From the NCBI GenBank assembly GCA_910577065.1, contig CAJTLD010000142.1:744-6254 (forward strand): 5,511 nucleotides of DNA. Direction: 5' to 3'. The position numbers and the translations under genes were made by a program. Of the stretch, positions 4,755 to 5,511 are shown in pieces (the stretch's first letter is position 1; every line of letters starts with the position of its first letter). The stretch is from an uncultured Lachnospiraceae bacterium. Lineage in GTDB: Bacteria; Bacillota; Clostridia; Lachnospirales; Lachnospiraceae. The notes beneath the pieces are model-generated. The model saw nothing but the letters and a program-made list of their open reading frames with translations, was not told the DNA's origin and searched no databases.

Positions 4755-5510
4755 TTATTTAATACGTAATATTATATTTACACAAAAATAACCATCCTTC
4801 TGATGCCATTCAAATTTTCCATTATTTCTTTCTATCGCACTTTGCACATTTATCAACCCGATCCCATGGTTACATTTATCTAACTTATGAGATTTTGGAA
4901 AACCATTTTTATCTATATATTTTTTATCAATTTCAGTAGACATAGTATTTTTAACACTATAACTTACATACTGCATTCCTTTCTTCACAGAAACAACAAT
5001 TTTAGGATTTTTTATATTGTTATTAACAATTTCGTCTATTGCATTTTGAAAAACATTAGAAAATATAGTACAAACATCTGTGTCCTCTATTTCAATAATA
5101 ACCGGACATCTTCTTGTAATATCAATTTTTGTATCGTTCGGCAACATGCCTAAATAATAGTTCATGATTGTATCAATCATTTCATTACCAATGGTATAAT
5201 ATGTGTTTTGTATCTTTTTAAATCCACCCAAAATACTCGAAACATATTTTTGAGCATCATCTATTTTGTTTCTACCCAAAATATCCCGTAAATATATCAA
5301 ATGATTCATCATATCATGTCTATATTTACGTGTATCATTTTCTTTCTTTAACATCTGTTCGTAATATTTTACTTGCGATTCTTTTAGTAAACGTTCTGTT
5401 TTTAATAATTGCTCCATTCTTTCATTAGCATTTTTTATATACAAAACAAATGTTATCAATAAAAAAATGCTTACATAAATTGCAAAGTTTACTATATTGC
5501 AAAATACTAC
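4755..5510 (-). CDS. AgrC-like sensor histidine kinase, C-terminal part (N-terminus beyond right edge)
   Basis: The 251 visible residues start inside a transmembrane helix (FAIYVSIFLLITFVLYI), the last one of the missing membrane sensor. A coiled-coil linker follows (about residues 28-57). The phosphoacceptor segment is KYRHDMMNHLIYLRDIL, with the histidine encoded at 5316-5318. The GHKL ATP-binding domain shows an N box, FSNVFQNAIDEIVNNN, and a G box, NHGIGLINVQSAIERNNG. The H-box form and the absence of a classic D box fit the HPK10 group, whose members (AgrC, ComD, BlpH, VirS) sense peptide pheromones and phosphorylate LytTR-type regulators. The open frame continues without a stop to the window edge, so the in-frame TTG at 5459 is not the start: it sits in the middle of the membrane helix. 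The gene is very AT-rich. The peptide gene follows on the same strand 116 nt downstream. AgrB and the response regulator, if present, would lie beyond the right edge. Confidence 0.92.
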   Translation of the reverse strand, partial: VVFCNIVNFAIYVSIFLLITFVLYIKNANERMEQLLKTERLLKESQVKYYEQMLKKENDTRKYRHDMMNHLIYLRDILGRNKIDDAQKYVSSILGGFKKIQNTYYTIGNEMIDTIMNYYLGMLPNDTKIDITRRCPVIIEIEDTDVCTIFSNVFQNAIDEIVNNNIKNPKIVVSVKKGMQYVSYSVKNTMSTEIDKKYIDKNGFPKSHKLDKCNHGIGLINVQSAIERNNGKFEWHQKDGYFCVNIILRIK

Positions 5511-5511
5511 A

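Noticed and set aside
4735..4755. Imperfect hairpin GGCCATTT / AAATGACC after the kinase stop as a terminator
   Set aside because: It has one mismatch in an 8-bp stem and no T-tract, so kinase transcripts may well read on into the peptide gene.

Overview
The window reads as a chromosomal stretch of a low-to-mid GC Clostridia bacterium, most likely a Lachnospiraceae-type Firmicute. This is inferred from strong AGGAGG-like ribosome binding sites, TTGaat/TATAAT promoters with 17-bp spacers, a σW-like ECF promoter, a TPR lipoprotein, and an AgrC-type (GHKL) kinase. All genes except one small one are on the minus strand. No rRNA, tRNA, CRISPR array or transposase was seen.

Left part (1-2276). A partial TPR lipoprotein gene runs off the left edge. 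Its promoter lies back to back with that of a small plus-strand gene (74 aa). That small gene converges on, and overlaps by 18 bp, the end of a two-gene minus-strand operon. The operon encodes an ECF sigma factor (161 aa) and, 3 nt after its stop codon, a soluble 368-aa protein of unknown function in the position where an anti-sigma factor would normally be. The sigma gene is preceded by TGAAAC-N17-CGTAT, a good ECF-type promoter, so the sigma factor probably drives its own operon.

Middle (2277-3875). serS (seryl-tRNA synthetase, 426 aa) has its own σA promoter, a short leader without a T-box, and a bidirectional terminator. Several of its sequence blocks resemble the archaeal-like SerRS branch more than the common bacterial form. 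Upstream is a composite hairpin in which one 8-nt segment has two perfect alternative partners. It probably terminates the next gene, which encodes a basic, soluble 189-aa protein I do not recognise.

Right part (4446-5511). This part is strikingly AT-rich (25% GC in the line 5041-5100, against 55% in 2521-2580). It holds an AgrC-like sensor kinase cut by the right edge. After the kinase comes a gene short enough to be missed by ordinary gene calling: a 21-aa amphipathic peptide with a near-ideal Shine-Dalgarno. The peptide looks like the N-terminal helix of AgrD, or like a delta-hemolysin/PSM-type peptide, but has no cysteine and no autoinducer segment. Its leader carries nested perfect inverted repeats (9 bp and 10 bp) that would trap its start region. 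A separate perfect 15-bp inverted repeat lies between the peptide gene and the 189-aa gene. The kinase, peptide and structured leader together are the best candidate for an undescribed system: a cell-to-cell signalling or membrane-active peptide cassette that has diverged from agr.
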